Source of the DNA: Neckera pumila
Lineage: Eukaryota > Streptophyta > Bryopsida > Hypnales > Neckeraceae
DNA: 64,000 bases
Reading direction: 5' to 3'
Assembly: GCA_963969595.1 (NCBI GenBank)
Contig: OZ018409.1
Location: 37,461,282-37,525,281, forward strand
Positions 11,035-23,036 of the stretch are shown here, in pieces. Positions within the stretch are counted from its first letter, which is position 1; every line of letters begins with the position of its first letter. The translations under genes and the position numbers were made by a program. Below the pieces are notes generated by a model. The model made no database searches and was not told the origin of the DNA. It saw only the letters and a list, made by a program, of their open reading frames with translations.

Positions 11035-12691
11035 CCATACTTGCTTTGTCGGATCAGGAAGGCTCGACAAGTTCACGTTCAAACCTGGAACCCGAAACAC
11101 CGACAGAAACTCGTCATCCTCAGGATCGATCCAAGCAACAACCCCGCCAAAACTAGTACGTACACATCCAATCAACAAACCAGCAACTCAGACAGCAAAC
11201 TACCTCACATGCAACAAACAACCCGAACCCAGACTAGCTAGTGTCGTGCTGGTTTCCATTCATTCAACAAACTAATTCAGACAACAAACCAGTGTACATC
11301 CGATCAACAAATTAACTTGTGCACACTTCGTAATCCTCATATCTGATCATCGACGACCACAGCCAGAAACCAATCAGTGTACGTAGCCAGCATTTGCACA
11401 CACCAGGCATCGTGTATGAGTATGTCGATCGCCACTCTCTTATTTCCTTGCGAGCATCCCAACCTGATCGAAGGTACCGGTGAGCATGAGCTTCTAACTA
11501 AGCTCGGCACCAGGAATTCAACAACTTTCTATCTGTACAAGTCGGTGATCTGGAGGAGCTAGCTTCTTGCAGCTTGCTTCAAATTAACAATTAAAGAGTC
11601 TCAACTATGATCGACTACATGCACAACTGCTAGCGAGTAGGTGAGCAAGTTCCAGTAAGTTCCAGTGAGTTGCAGAAAGATCGACAATTCAATGTCAATA
11701 TATAATGTGCAAGGAAGCTATAGAGCGGCAGTACTCGAACGTACGCTGCAACTACAGGCTGGGCTGCTTCTAGCTAGCAACAAGAAACTCACTGGATGAA
11801 TGGCCTGTAGGAGGCGAATGTTGACGCGAGCTAGCTAGGTCGCTCCCAATACTAACTGAACGGTGAGCGACCCGGGTTTGTGTATCCCCCACGAGTATGA
11901 CAATTTGGGCTAACAACGATTCGCAATCCATGTGGCCACCACTACCTCCCTCCCCCTGAAATAAGTAAAACCAGTAATCGTCCATTCAGAAACCAATAAA
12001 TCTATTGAATAAAATCTGAGGATTTTCATATGAATCAGGAATATCTCCTTTGGTTGTTTCTATTCCTATGCGTGGATTCCAGGGTGGGCCAGGGGCGTAC
12101 CAAAATACGAACGAGGTGTTTATTATAGGTCACCAACGTGGTCTTCGGTTGCCGTGACGGAACTAGCATAACTCTATTTACAATTTTATGGCAGAATGTT
12201 CCAGTGTTCCCCTACAAGCAACAAAGGGTTGTATAAGCCAAGTCGCGTCGATTGTGGGCTGCCTGCCATCGGAACCGCGGAATTCATGTGAAGAACTGTA
12301 CCCAGTGGAGTGCCATGCCCCTAGTGTCAGGCTTGAGTGGCACCGGATTCATTTTCAGTTCCTCCGTCACTCATGCATGGAAGGACAGGGAGAACCAACG
12401 CAAACCGGCGTGGTAAAAAACATCCAGGACTGGGAACCCTGAAACGCCTGCCTGAAGCAGCCATTTCAGTTTGAGGCTGACGGATGGTCAAACAGTACCA
12501 GAACTTACTAAAAATAGATTACTGATTTTCATCCCATTTTTTGGAGGAATGTTTCTGGAGTGTATGTACAGCTTGTGGTGGTGGAAAGCCCTTAATTGAA
12601 TTGAGTAATAACTAGAGAATGTTTTAAAGAAAAAGATGTCAAATTCATCGGATCATAAGAGATGTCTTTCTAGTGTATTTGGCAATCCCTA
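11035..12691 (-). other. Upstream region of the F-box gene
   Basis: Contains the presumed 5' untranslated region and promoter. It is rich in GCTAGC/AGCTAGCT palindromes (for example near 11570, 11770 and 11830), with short AT-rich patches such as CAATATATAATG near 11697. No definite TATA box or start site can be assigned. Short open frames here are not convincing. Confidence 0.4.
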
Positions 12692-14026
12692 TATTAGAAG
12701 AATTCTAGGGCCTCTGGAGGGCTGCTCCAAACTGACCATCCAGTCTATTAAAACGCAGGTAGGTCTCCTATAAAAATTGTCAGAAGTACATAGTCAGATG
12801 ATGTGAATTTCGCAAAACTATTCAATAAGAGCAAGCCGGTTGCCCAACTTCCACAATAAACAAAGCCAATACATATTGACTATCATTTGTTCTTGGTTCA
12901 CTATTGGAATAAACTCCAAATTTAAAAAAAAAAAAAGGGCCAATTTTAAACACGATTTTTAAGTAAAAAATAAAAATAAAATTATCCAATCAAGTCTGAT
13001 TAACTAATTTTAAGTGACTTTTGAATTTGTGTATTTCATGATGAAAATAGGAACCTTTTTATAGAAGTGAAGTAGTGGTAGGTAGAACAATGCATGTGGG
13101 ATATGTAAATTAGGATGAATAGGAGCTCCACTGCTCATAGTTAAGTGAAAAAAATAAATCATATTAAAAAGCAAAATTTTGGGCTTCATTTAGGCATAGT
13201 AAAATAATTTTATTGAAAAAACTTTGGACTAAAAAAAGTTGGATAATCAAGCTAAGTTTCATATCCAAAAATCCTTTTGAGATTTCAAGTTTCAAATCAA
13301 AAGTTATGGTCTTATGGACAAAATTCAAACCGGATGTTTGAAGGAACATTTTTTTTGACATTTTCTTTGACATTTTCAAACATTGTTCTGAATTTTGTCC
13401 ATAACTTTTGAGTGGAGAATTAAAATCTCAAAAAGATTTTCGCATATGAAACTTAGCTTGAATCCCCAATTTTTTTTAGTCCAAATTTTTTCAAAAAAAC
13501 TATTTTACTATGCCTAAATGAGGCCCAAAATTCTGCTTTCAATACAATTTCTTTTTTTCACTTAACTTTGAGAGGTGGAGCTCTTACTCATCCTAATTTA
13601 CATATCCCACATGCATTGTTCTACCTACCACTACCCCACTTCTATAAATATATTCTGCTTTTATCTTTGAATACTTCAAATCTTCGCAAAATAAGTCTTT
13701 CAGATTGGCATAAAAAAATTCTTGATGCTAAGCCACTTTGACTATTTTGGGACGTTTGTATTTTTTTCTACAATTTGGATTGAGATGAAGATGCATCCAA
13801 ATAGAAAATGTTTAATGGTCAAGTTTATGGTGCTTTAATACATCTTAGCCTTGGTTATTAAACACTTTTGACTTGGATTTTTAGCCACTGACAAGCATCT
13901 AACATCGGGATTGAAGGTGAACAGAAATAGCGGGAAAAAAATTAATTAAGCAAAAAAAAAAAATTGTTTACTACGTCCTTGGAGGGCTGTGGAGTGGCTT
14001 CCAGAGGCCCCAGATTTTCTCTAATG
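12692..14026. mobile_element. Family E copy E2, containing foldback D2
   Basis: The left end TATTAGAAGAATTCTAGGG then CCTCTGGAGGGCTGCTCCA is matched by the right end in reverse complement, CATTAGAGAAAATCTGGGGC then CTCTGGAAGCCACTCCA. The same ends flank the hAT-bearing E1. It has no coding sequence; the middle is occupied by foldback D2. Target duplication not evident. Confidence 0.5.
13055..13655. repeat. Foldback repeat family D, copy D2
   Basis: Large palindrome centred near 13365. The outer arm TATAGAAGTGAAGTAGTGGT pairs with ACTACCCCACTTCTATA, and GCATAGTAAAATAATTTT pairs with AACTATTTTACTATGC. It includes the phrase TTATGGTCTTATGGACAAAATTC and its partner GAATTTTGTCCATAACTTTTG. Confidence 0.85.
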
Positions 14027-14681
14027 CCAATTTATTCTTCCTTTGCATTTTAGTCAATAAAATGGAGATTCTTGAATTTAAGCCCAACTAATGAAATGAA
14101 GCTTATTACGTCTAGTGTCTACTCCAATTAAAAAATCTGAAAAATTTCCCAAATCCAATATCTTATGAACATTTGAACTTTATACCTATTACCATGGTCT
14201 ATTGATTTATTGATTATAGGAAGATACTAATATTGGTTTATACCACGATGTTCTACACCACAATGTACACCTACGGAGAAATTTTCAGATTTTTTTAAGC
14301 TTATTTTGTATTAAATATGAACTTTTTTTACTTTTTCTTCAAAATTTTATACTGATTTCAAAGTTTCACAAAAAAGATTTGGAATTTTTATGGCTTATAT
14401 AAAACATGTGATTATACCTTTGAAATTAAAAAATAAAAATCTCATTTAAATTTAGTCACGAATTAACCATATAAATTCCAAAATTTTGAAGTTCGGCCAC
14501 ACAATCATAGGTTGTGTCTTTTAAGGGTTAATGACTCTAGATGAAACAGAAAGAGGATTTTCTTTTGGAGGATTTGGTTTATATTTGTCAAATTAGTCAA
14601 AGAATTTTCACAAAAAGAAGAACTTGTACAAAGTACCTTGATTCTAAGTTTTGGATAGAAAAGTATGGGGGGTTGAAGAAA
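14027..14681. other. AT-rich gene-free stretch
   Basis: No gene or recognised repeat end. Only short frames of low-complexity composition. Confidence 0.5.
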
Positions 14682-15613
14682 TTAACCCCTAAAAGACCGG
14701 TTGTCCCCTCGAGGGACAATTTGAGTCCGAGCAGGTTCCTACTGTCTCAATTTTAAGAAATATTTTTGGGATTTTTTGAGGTTGTATGTTTTTGCAAGAG
14801 CTTTGTGAATATATAACTTTTATTTTAATCGATGTCCGGGATCAAAAGTTATGGCACAATAAGCAAAAATGGAATTCGGCGGGCAGCACAAAAAAAATCA
14901 GAAAAAGTCAAAACAATTTTGTTTCAATTTTTTGACTCAAAGACTATATTTTTGCCTACATGTAAAGCTTTGTTTCATTCAATTTGGACTAATTATGAGA
15001 GAGTTATGGACAATCTTAGTTTCGCGGGCAATCTAAGCATCTTCTTGAAAAAATAACTTATAGAATTCACTTTTGAATGCAATTTTTAGAATTTCTCAAA
15101 AAAAATTATTGGACAGGGTTAGATTTTCTTACTAAAAAAATCTCATCCTTGGGATTATTGTCATTCAATTCCATCTAAAAGCTATTAACAATTTAGTTTT
15201 TTCTTCAATCTTGAACCCACCTCTATTTAACAATTTTTTAATGAGTGAAAATTAAGTGCTTTTTTTCTTAAATTTTTTGGTAGATTCCCAACTCAACTAC
15301 TTAACATAAACAAGTAGAAAATCAAAATCAATGGTGCAAAAAATTTGAACTACAAAGATTCAAAGCCAAAAAATCTAGTCAAGCAAGGCGGAAAAAAAAT
15401 TTGTTTTCTTAACTTTAAATGCATATATTTTGCAATCTATGTGGTCAAAGTTTCTGAAGTTTCTTCCACTAATTCATATACTAGTGAAGTATTAGATCTT
15501 ATGGTTGGATATGCAAAAAAAAAAAAAAAATTTAATCTTTTCTCTTTGCATTAGAAATGACAGTTTTGAGTGGTTTTTGGTAGGAAAATCACCTTGGTTC
15601 TTTTAGGGGTTAA
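14682..15613 (+). mobile_element. TTAA element family A, copy A1
   Basis: Begins TTAACCCCTAAAAGACC, followed by the subterminal inverted pair GTCCCCTCGAGGGAC. It ends TTCTTTTAGGGGTTAA. The interior phrases (AAAAGTTATGGCACAATAAGC, GCGGGCAGCACAAAAAA, CGGGCAATCTAAGCATCTTC, TGACAGTTTTGAGTGG) recur in order in A2-A9. Non-coding. Confidence 0.88.
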
Positions 15614-17243
15614 TAGGCTCTTTATTCACAACGGGACCTAAAGTTCTTTTGGGTGGAAAGTTAGCGTTGATCATGAGGGCGGGAGTGATTTTCCACTCAG
15701 ATTTGGTTGCATTATTCTCACTTAAGACTTGGTGTTTGCGCCAAATCAAAGGAAAACAATTCCTCAAAATCTTGGTCTTTTTGGTCTTGCTCAACATAGA
15801 TGCAATTTCGAGCTGCATAAAGATGACTATGCTAGTGTACATTGCTCTCCTCCAAGGTAGGTGACAAATCTCACTTGTGAACATCAAATTTTTCATCTTT
15901 AATGCCTTTGTTATGAATGCATTTCTGGTATACCAAATTCTCCACAAGTTAGCATAAATGTGTAAGCACATGGTAGTTGCAAAAAACACTTAACGATTTT
16001 GACTCAAAACGTCCATAATACTTGAGTATTGTGACTTTTGGAATATATTTTTTAAATAAAATAAAATTTTGGACAATTTGTATATTCATAAAAGTATGTG
16101 TGCAAAGATTTAAGACGTAAAAAAAATTATCTCTAAAAATTATGCACGGTCAAAAGAGTGTTGAAAAATGCAAGAAAATAGACACTTTGGGATTTTATTT
16201 TTAGAAAATAGTAAACAAATTTAAAAAATCCTAAAATAAAAGACATTTTTTTTTAACTTGGAGATGCTTCTTTTGAACCATTTTCATCATCGGGAAAAAC
16301 AAATTGTATTCTCTATACGTGCGCAAAGGTAGTGCACTTTGAGCACATGTGGAAGGTAGAAATTTTACTATTTTTGGAAAATCTCTTTATAAACTTGTGT
16401 AACTTTAGTAGAATTCCTTGTCTTCCAAATTTCACCTTCAAATTTGCATTTTTGGGCAGGAAATAATACACAAAAAAAACAAAATGGCCAAGGTAGACAT
16501 CCAATTGGGGGCAATTTAAAATAGTAAAATAATTTTAAAAGATTTAAAGAAAATTTAACGTCTAAAACTACCACATGTACCTTCATTTTAAATTTCATAG
16601 GAAATGGACATAAGATGCAGAAGCTATGAGCTAAAAACTATACGTCCAAAGCCAAGGAGACAAGTGTTTCTTGCAATGACCCCACATCCCAACAAGGGGG
16701 GGAAGGGGTAATAATTTGTATATGGTTTGTACCTTATTCTACTAAGCTACGTGCATCTACTACCTTTTGTTTTACCACATTCTGACAGTCAGTAGCAAAG
16801 ACTCAGATTTTCTTTCCAGATTGTATTGCTCTCACATATAATGACAAAATCAGGTACATAGACGGGAATGGATGTGCCTACCTTATGTCTATTAGAGGGT
16901 GATGCTAGAAAACACTTTGCACCATGCCATTCTTGGAGGGAAGTACAAGTCTTCTCTCAATCCTTCCATGCTATGCCAAATAGACTTCACAAATTTGCAT
17001 CCCATAAGGGACATTGGAACAAAAGCTTTGCACCGACAAGAGCTACACAAATTTGTCTTTTTAGTGAGGGGAGAAAAATAGTGTCATCTAGAAAAATACT
17101 ATTACTAGAAAATGTTATTTTTGTGGAAATTTGTTATATACAATAATATTCCAACCTATACTAATTTGATCATTTTACAAATAGTGTCACACACTCACTA
17201 ATTGATCAAATCACTGTATCATGAGGAAGTTTGAATAGCTACC
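15614..17243. other. AT-rich stretch without a supported gene
   Basis: Short frames at 15603-15989 (-) and 16868-17146 (+) show no recognisable motif and no coding bias. CCTTATTC and CCTACCTTATG phrases near 16730-16885 faintly resemble the TAAGGTGGG-ended MITEs elsewhere. Confidence 0.45.
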
Positions 17244-18105
17244 TTAACCCCTAAAGTCCCAAGGTCATTTTTCTGTCAAAAACCACTCAAAACTGCCATT
17301 TTGGCTGTGTTCACCCAAGAACCCAAAAAAAACATTTTTTTAGAATCCAACCGTAGGATCTTGTACTTCACTTGTTAAAGATCATGTAGTAAAAATGTCA
17401 TGAAGTTTGACCATATAGATTGGAAGATATTAGCATTCAAAGTTGAAAAAGAAAGTTTTTTTGAACATTGACCTGCAATTTCAAATGACTTTGACCGCCA
17501 TTTGTGGAAATTTTTTGCACTACAGACTTTGAATTTAAAAAAATTTATGTTGAAGATGTAAGTTGAAAGTCAACAAAAAAAAAAAAAAAAAAACTAAATT
17601 GTTAATAGCTCTTAGATGGGATTAAAATACAATAATCTTGATGGTGAGATTGTTTTAGCAAGCAAACACAACATTTTCAAAAAAAACTGTAAAAAATTGT
17701 GAAAATTGCATTCACGAATGAATCCTACAAGTTATTTTTTCAAAAAGATGCTTAGATTGCCTGAAAAACAAGATTGTCCTTAACTTGCTCATTATTAGTC
17801 CAAATAAAATGAATCAAAGCTTCACATGTAGACAAAAATATAAAGTTTTAGAAAAAAAAAATGAAAATTTATTTTGAATTTTTGCAGAAAAATTTGTGCT
17901 GCCCGTTGAGTTCAGTTTGAAGCTTTCTGTGGTATAACTTTTGCTCCTGGGCACCAATTGAGATAAGAATTATATTCCCACGAAGCTAATCAATTTTTCT
18001 ATCTTATAGAAAAGTTTCAAAAAGTTTCACTAAAAATTGAGCCCGTTGGTACCTGCCCAAAATCTGATTTGTCCCTCGAGGGGACAATAGGACTTTAGGG
18101 GTTAA
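17244..18105 (-). mobile_element. TTAA element family A, copy A2
   Basis: Left end TTAACCCCTAAAGTCCC; right end GACTTTAGGGGTTAA, preceded by the GTCCCTCGAGGGGAC stem. It is inverted relative to A1. The interior matches other A copies (GCCATTTTGGC.., TGTAGACAAAAATATAAAG, GTGCTGCCCGTTGAG). A-rich run at 17576-17592. Confidence 0.88.
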
Positions 18106-18691
18106 CATTCTGTAATGTGGTTGTTTCTTATCTATGATGAGTGGACATTCAGAATTCATACTAGGAATCGGAGATCCCCAATTGGCTATGAGAGGTCAAG
18201 AAATTAAAAAAGTTAACCAACTTAAAACTAGCGGTAGTTATTATTTTGCATCATACAATCATTTTTGGAGTCAAAGAGAAAATGTAATCCACGAAGAAAA
18301 CAAAATACATAATTAATCAATTACAAAATAGGATAGAATACAAAATTAACCAACTACAGAATACAGAATTAACCAACCATAAAATAGGGGAGTTTTTTTT
18401 GGTATTTATCCACCGAAGGTTTCAAATTTTGGTGAAAAACAACAACCTCCAGATTACTTACGTGACGTCTAGCCCTGGCTGATATGATGCTTAGAGGTCA
18501 AGTAAGTGTTTCATTGTTAATTGTACTGTAATGGTCGCGTCCTGGTGTGGCAGACTGCCATAATCATTCTGCATGGCATTGGAATTCAATTGCAGGACAA
18601 GTCCGTTCTTGTGGAAGTACTCTTTCCTCAGTCCTCAGGCCAGCCTCAGGCAAGCTTGTGTGGAATCTATCCTCTTCTACCGTAGGTGATA

Positions 18692-18966
18692 TAAGGTGGG
18701 TACACCCAAAACTGCCACAAATTGGTACTGTGCCTAGTTACTATTTCTAGTCTGATCAGATTTTCATATTGTCTTGTTGGCAGGGGAAAGGAGGTTCCAA
18801 TGCAACAGAGAATGCAGCATTTGGATACTGTATGCAAAAGTTATTAGGGAACAAAGTTTGATTCTAAAAACATTTCTTCCACATAGGTACAGAATTGATT
18901 TTGGAGATCTACAAAGAGTATAGATGGCGGTTTAAGGTCAGTGGCACATTTGGGTGTACCTACCTT
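18692..18966. mobile_element. MITE with TAAGGTGGGTACACCC ends, copy G1
   Basis: Begins TAAGGTGGGTACACCCA and ends TGGGTGTACCTACCTTA, nearly perfect inverted ends. A second copy is at 27789-28141. Non-coding. Possible GAT flanks on both sides are not decisive for a target duplication. Confidence 0.65.
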
Positions 18967-19036
18967 AGATTTCACCACTTGAAAGAATGGTCCATCTCCT
19001 AAGTATTAACAACATAGCATCATGGTAATTAGCTCA

Positions 19037-19559
19037 CTAACCCCTAAGCGCCCAAGTGACTGTTTTTTTATTGTTGTCGGACTTTGGGTAACATTTGGGT
19101 AGCATTTTTGGATTAAAAAAATCCATTTTTTGTTTGTTTGTTTGTTTGTTTGTTTGTTTGTCTATGCACACTAGGTTGGATTGTCTTTCACAAATTATAA
19201 GGGAAGTAGCACAAAGTATTTAGAATTTGCCTAGTGTTGAAAATCTTACTATTTGGAGAAAGTGTTGATGTTTTTGTTACTAGATCTTATGTACTTTTTC
19301 AGACATCAATAAAAAATACAATTTTGCCAATCAAAAAAAAGTTCAAATGCTAAAGATAGAATTTTTATTTTTGGTAAATTTTTGAAGTTATATCTTCAAA
19401 ATTCATTTGAAGAGAATCTAAAAATAGTTTTATAATTTCAATCATACAAATACTTTTAATTTTTTTGCTTCACACTATCTTCTTTGATGCAAACTTCAAA
19501 AAAGTTATAAAACTTATATTTTATCACACATTTGTGTATCCCTTGGGTTTTAGGGGTCA
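19037..19559 (-). mobile_element. Degenerate TTAA element (A-like)
   Basis: The ends CTAACCCCTAAGCGCCCAAG and CCCTTGGGTTTTAGGGGTCAA are the A/B ends with mutated TTAA at both sides. The interior is mostly diverged and contains a TTTG microsatellite near 19130-19160. Confidence 0.5.
19128..19162. repeat. TTTG microsatellite
   Basis: About eight tandem TTTG/TTGT units. A similar TTTG run occurs at 46788-46820. Confidence 0.85.
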
Positions 19560-19990
19560 AGGACTGGTCAACCACTTTTTGGTCAAAATTGACACTTTTT
19601 CATTGGTAGTGAGGGTTTTTGGATATAGACAAAAGGGGACCAGTGTGGAGAATTGGGAACCAAATGCATTGGGACGATAATTAGGATAATTTGTGCTGAT
19701 ATGCATTTTGGGGTTGAAAAAACCAACAAAATATTGGCTAAAAATACAGAAATCAATGCAAAATATGTCATGCATTTACAACAGAGCTTCGAGCATTCAC
19801 GCCAATTCTATTGATACAGTTAGATCTCCAGAATGCATCAAGATTTGGTATTTTTCCAAGTTTAGCATAGGACCAAAAAAACATCTTTTCCACCATAGTT
19901 TTTAATGGGCTAATCCCTAAAGGATCAGGGGGTAGTCCAGATTTTCAAAATGGTGAAGATTTATTGTCAAAGGCAATTTAGATTAATAAT

Positions 19991-20214
19991 TTAACCCTTG
20001 AAGGCCATGAACGTCCTTTGTAATTTTATAGTATATTATGAATTTGGTGGTATTTGATTAGAAAAACATTGACCAAATACTTTTCAATAGAAGTAAATTA
20101 ACAATTATGGTAGTACATAAATAACAATTCATATATTAAACCACAATTGAAGAGTTATAATTAAGGTTAAATACGGGTCATATAGAAGAATCCCAAGGGC
20201 CTTTCAAGGATTAA
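19991..20214. mobile_element. Short TTAA MITE
   Basis: Starts TTAACCCTTGAAGGCC and ends GGGCCTTTCAAGGATTAA. At 224 bp it is a compact element with TTAA at both borders and inverted ends related to, but distinct from, families A and B (CCCTTGAAGG instead of CCCCTAAAG). Non-coding, AT-rich interior. Confidence 0.7.
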
Positions 20215-21203
20215 TGATGACTCTCAAACAATAGTGGTCAAATGTGATCCACTAATCATATCCATATTGTTAGATCAACCAGTACACAAACCAATATTTT
20301 TCAATAGAATTTGAAGCCAAAAATTAAAAATTCATTCTAATTTGATTGTAGGTTGAATATTTGTGATTTTGACAAGAGTTTTTTCTTGAAGCACAAAATG
20401 TTAAGTTCTAATCATAATGTTTTTTATATATTATTATTTTATTCTTTTATTCTAGTTGTTTTTTTAAGGGATCATTTTAAAATTGAAAAGGTTATTTTTG
20501 AGACCAAACCTACGAATACCTATTGAATAATAGAATATTTGCAAAAAAATATGATTCAGTTTTTTTCTTTACTGCTTAATTATACTATCTTCTCAAAAAC
20601 ACCATTAGTACAACATAACTACTAAGAAGGCTATGCTAGCATGTGAGCATAGAATCTATGAGCCCTTAAGCCTAGGATTCTATATTATAACTAAACAAAT
20701 CCAATGAATTCAAAATTTCCCTATTAAGGTAGAGAATAGTGTACAAGTAGTCACTCTTGTTTGTGACTTTCAAATCACATCATTAGTAATATGCTTCAAT
20801 AACAAAAAAAAAGTAATTTTTGGATCAAAACTCAGTTGGAACAAAATAGTGAGTCTATAAATAATGTTATGAATTGGAAAAGAACCTTAGAATGATTTTT
20901 TCAATAAAAAACACACACAACCCAAAAATTAAAAGTTCAACATTTAGGTCAATCTTGTTTGTAATCCATAACATTCTTGAATAGGGAGGCTTAGGGATCC
21001 TTCTTTAATATTACTTTAACCCTAGAAGGACGTGGCCCCTTAGGGCAATCCCACAACAAACTTGCCAAAGAGGGGCGCTAAGGGTGGCTTTGGCATGTGA
21101 ATTTGAAGAGTGGGGCTTCAGTTCTCTTCCTCTGCCCCACGGTTGACGCGGCAAACACGGGCGCCAAGCGGGGTGTTCAAATGCTAATCTTCATGGGTGA
21201 AAA
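20215..21203. other. AT-rich gene-free stretch with a GC-richer remnant
   Basis: No gene. At 21015-21180 there is a GC-richer patch (AAGGACGTGGCCCCTTAGGGC.., GCCAAAGAGGGGCGCTAAG) resembling the sequence at 63912-64000, probably a fragment of another MITE family. Confidence 0.45.
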
Positions 21204-22132
21204 TTAACCCCTAAAGGACCAAACACCATTTTTTTGGGAACATAGTGATTTTGGGCAACTCACTATGAATGGAAATTTTATCTATATTTCTTTGAAATTT
21301 CCACATAAGATGTGCCTGAGGAGGAGCTTCAAGGCATGACTACATGGGTAAAAAGTTGTTGCATGATATGTGATTTTCAGTCCTCAGCGGGCAGCCCGGG
21401 CAGCTCAAAAAAATTAATTAAAAATCACTTTTTTGAAAAACAAAAATTGAAATTGGTTTTATAGATTAATATATATTTAAAAACCGCTTTGAATCATTCC
21501 ATTTGGATTGATGAGTCAAAAGTTATGAGGAGTTTTAGTTTGAGGGTAGTTATAGAAATTCTACTCTAAAATAAACTTTGAAGTCCTTTTTCTAACTCAA
21601 TTTTCAATATTTTTGAAAAAAAATAAAAACAATGGCTATAGATTGTTTATTACAACATCACAACCATTGGGATTGGAATTTTTCAATTCCATAACAAAAT
21701 TCTTGACAATTTAGTATTTATGAGTCATTTTCTACCTCGTCTTACTTACTATTTTTTTCCTATATGTTGTGCAATTCCAAATGATCTGAAAATTTTCAAG
21801 CATGTAGCCAACTTGCTTTATAGAATTAATCCAAAGAGTAACCACCATTTTGGACATTTTTCCACACAAATGTGACCTTGTGAAGTGTAGCTACCCGGAT
21901 TTTAGCAAGGACAAAAAAAGGATTTTTTTCAATTCAAATGTTAATATCTTGCAATCCACATGGTGGAAAATTCTGAAATTTTTTCCACATCTTTTTAAAC
22001 TAGTGTACTACAAGATCTTACGGTTACATGTTTTCAAAAATATTTTTTCCTAAAATTTGGTATTTGTATTAGAAATGGCAATTTTGGAGCGGTTTTGGTG
22101 AAAACATAGTCAAAAACACATTTCGGGGTTAA
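21204..22132 (+). mobile_element. TTAA element family B, copy B2
   Basis: Starts TTAACCCCTAAAGGACC and ends CATTTCGGGGTTAA. It is collinear with B1, B4 and B5, including GCGGGCAGCCCGGGCAG, AAAGTTATGAGGAG and ATCTTGCAATCCACATGGTGG. Non-coding. Confidence 0.87.
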
Positions 22133-22225
22133 ACTTAAACAAATTTTACCTTTCAACTCATTGAGAAATACCTTGCATTGCATAAGGCCTTTTAATAAAA
22201 AAATTGAGTAGAAGAGATTGGAGAG

Positions 22226-22561
22226 AAGCTTACTATATACATATAGGGTGGTATGAGGTAGAGCAACCCATGTAAGATAAGTAATTAGTAGGAGTTCAAC
22301 CACTCATAGTTTTTTCATAGTTTTTTCCAAAGTAGGAATTGTGTTTGAATTAAAATTTCAGACCTGGTTTAGGCATAGTAGAAAAGTTTTTTGCAAAATG
22401 CTTTTCTACTATGCCTAAATTAGGTCTGAAATTTTAATTCCAACACAATTCTACTTTAGAAAAAACTACAAGTGGTTGAACTCCTACTACATGTAATTTG
22501 CATATCCCACATTGTTTGCTCTACCTCCTACCACCCCATGTGTAAATAGTAACTTTTCTTC
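22226..22561. repeat. Foldback repeat family D, copy D3 (compact)
   Basis: Almost pure hairpin. GTGGTATGAGGTAGAGCAA and GCATAGTAGAAAAG on the left mirror CTTTTCTACTATGC and TTGCTCTACCTCCTACCAC on the right, with a very short loop near 22393. It lacks the central segments found in D2 and D4, so it looks like an internal-deletion derivative. Confidence 0.88.
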
Positions 22562-22589
22562 CTTCTTACAACTCAACAAAGGTGAAAAA

Positions 22590-22696
22590 GCATTTTTTCC
22601 AATTTTCTAAACACAAATAAAGGAAACTTTATTCTAGTTGGTAAATGCTTTTTTTTCAATTTTTTACACAAGTAAAGGAAACTTTATTGAGGTTAA
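22590..22696. repeat. Tandem duplication of about 55 bp
   Basis: AAGCATTTTTTCCAATTTTC..AAGGAAACTTTATT is followed immediately by a diverged second copy AATGCTTTTTTTTCAATTTT..AAGGAAACTTTATT. Confidence 0.7.
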
Positions 22697-23036
22697 AATT
22701 ACTTGTGAAAAAATTTGAGGGTCAAATGGGGTATGTGCCTTGAAGATGGGTGAGAAGGACTGCCAGTGCCTTGAAATTGGGTTGAAAAAGGTAGTCAGAG
22801 CCTTTGGCGAGCCATGTGCAAGGCTCTCCATTTCCTTATGTACTCTTCAAATTCTAGCGCGGCCGGGCATTTTTCCCCGTTTGGTGCGTCAGCTATGGAG
22901 AAGCAAATGAAGCCAGGGCGCACCCACTGCCTATATTAGGCCCCTTGGCGCCCTGCTGTGGGTTTCTCTTATGACTAAGGTAGTCACCAAAATACTATGA
23001 TTATTGAACCAATAGGTGCATTCTTTGTCCCTATTA

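Noticed and set aside
10043..11275. Several 60-190 codon frames overlapping the F-box gene on both strands
   Set aside because: Shadows caused by the high GC content of the real gene; none has a recognisable domain.
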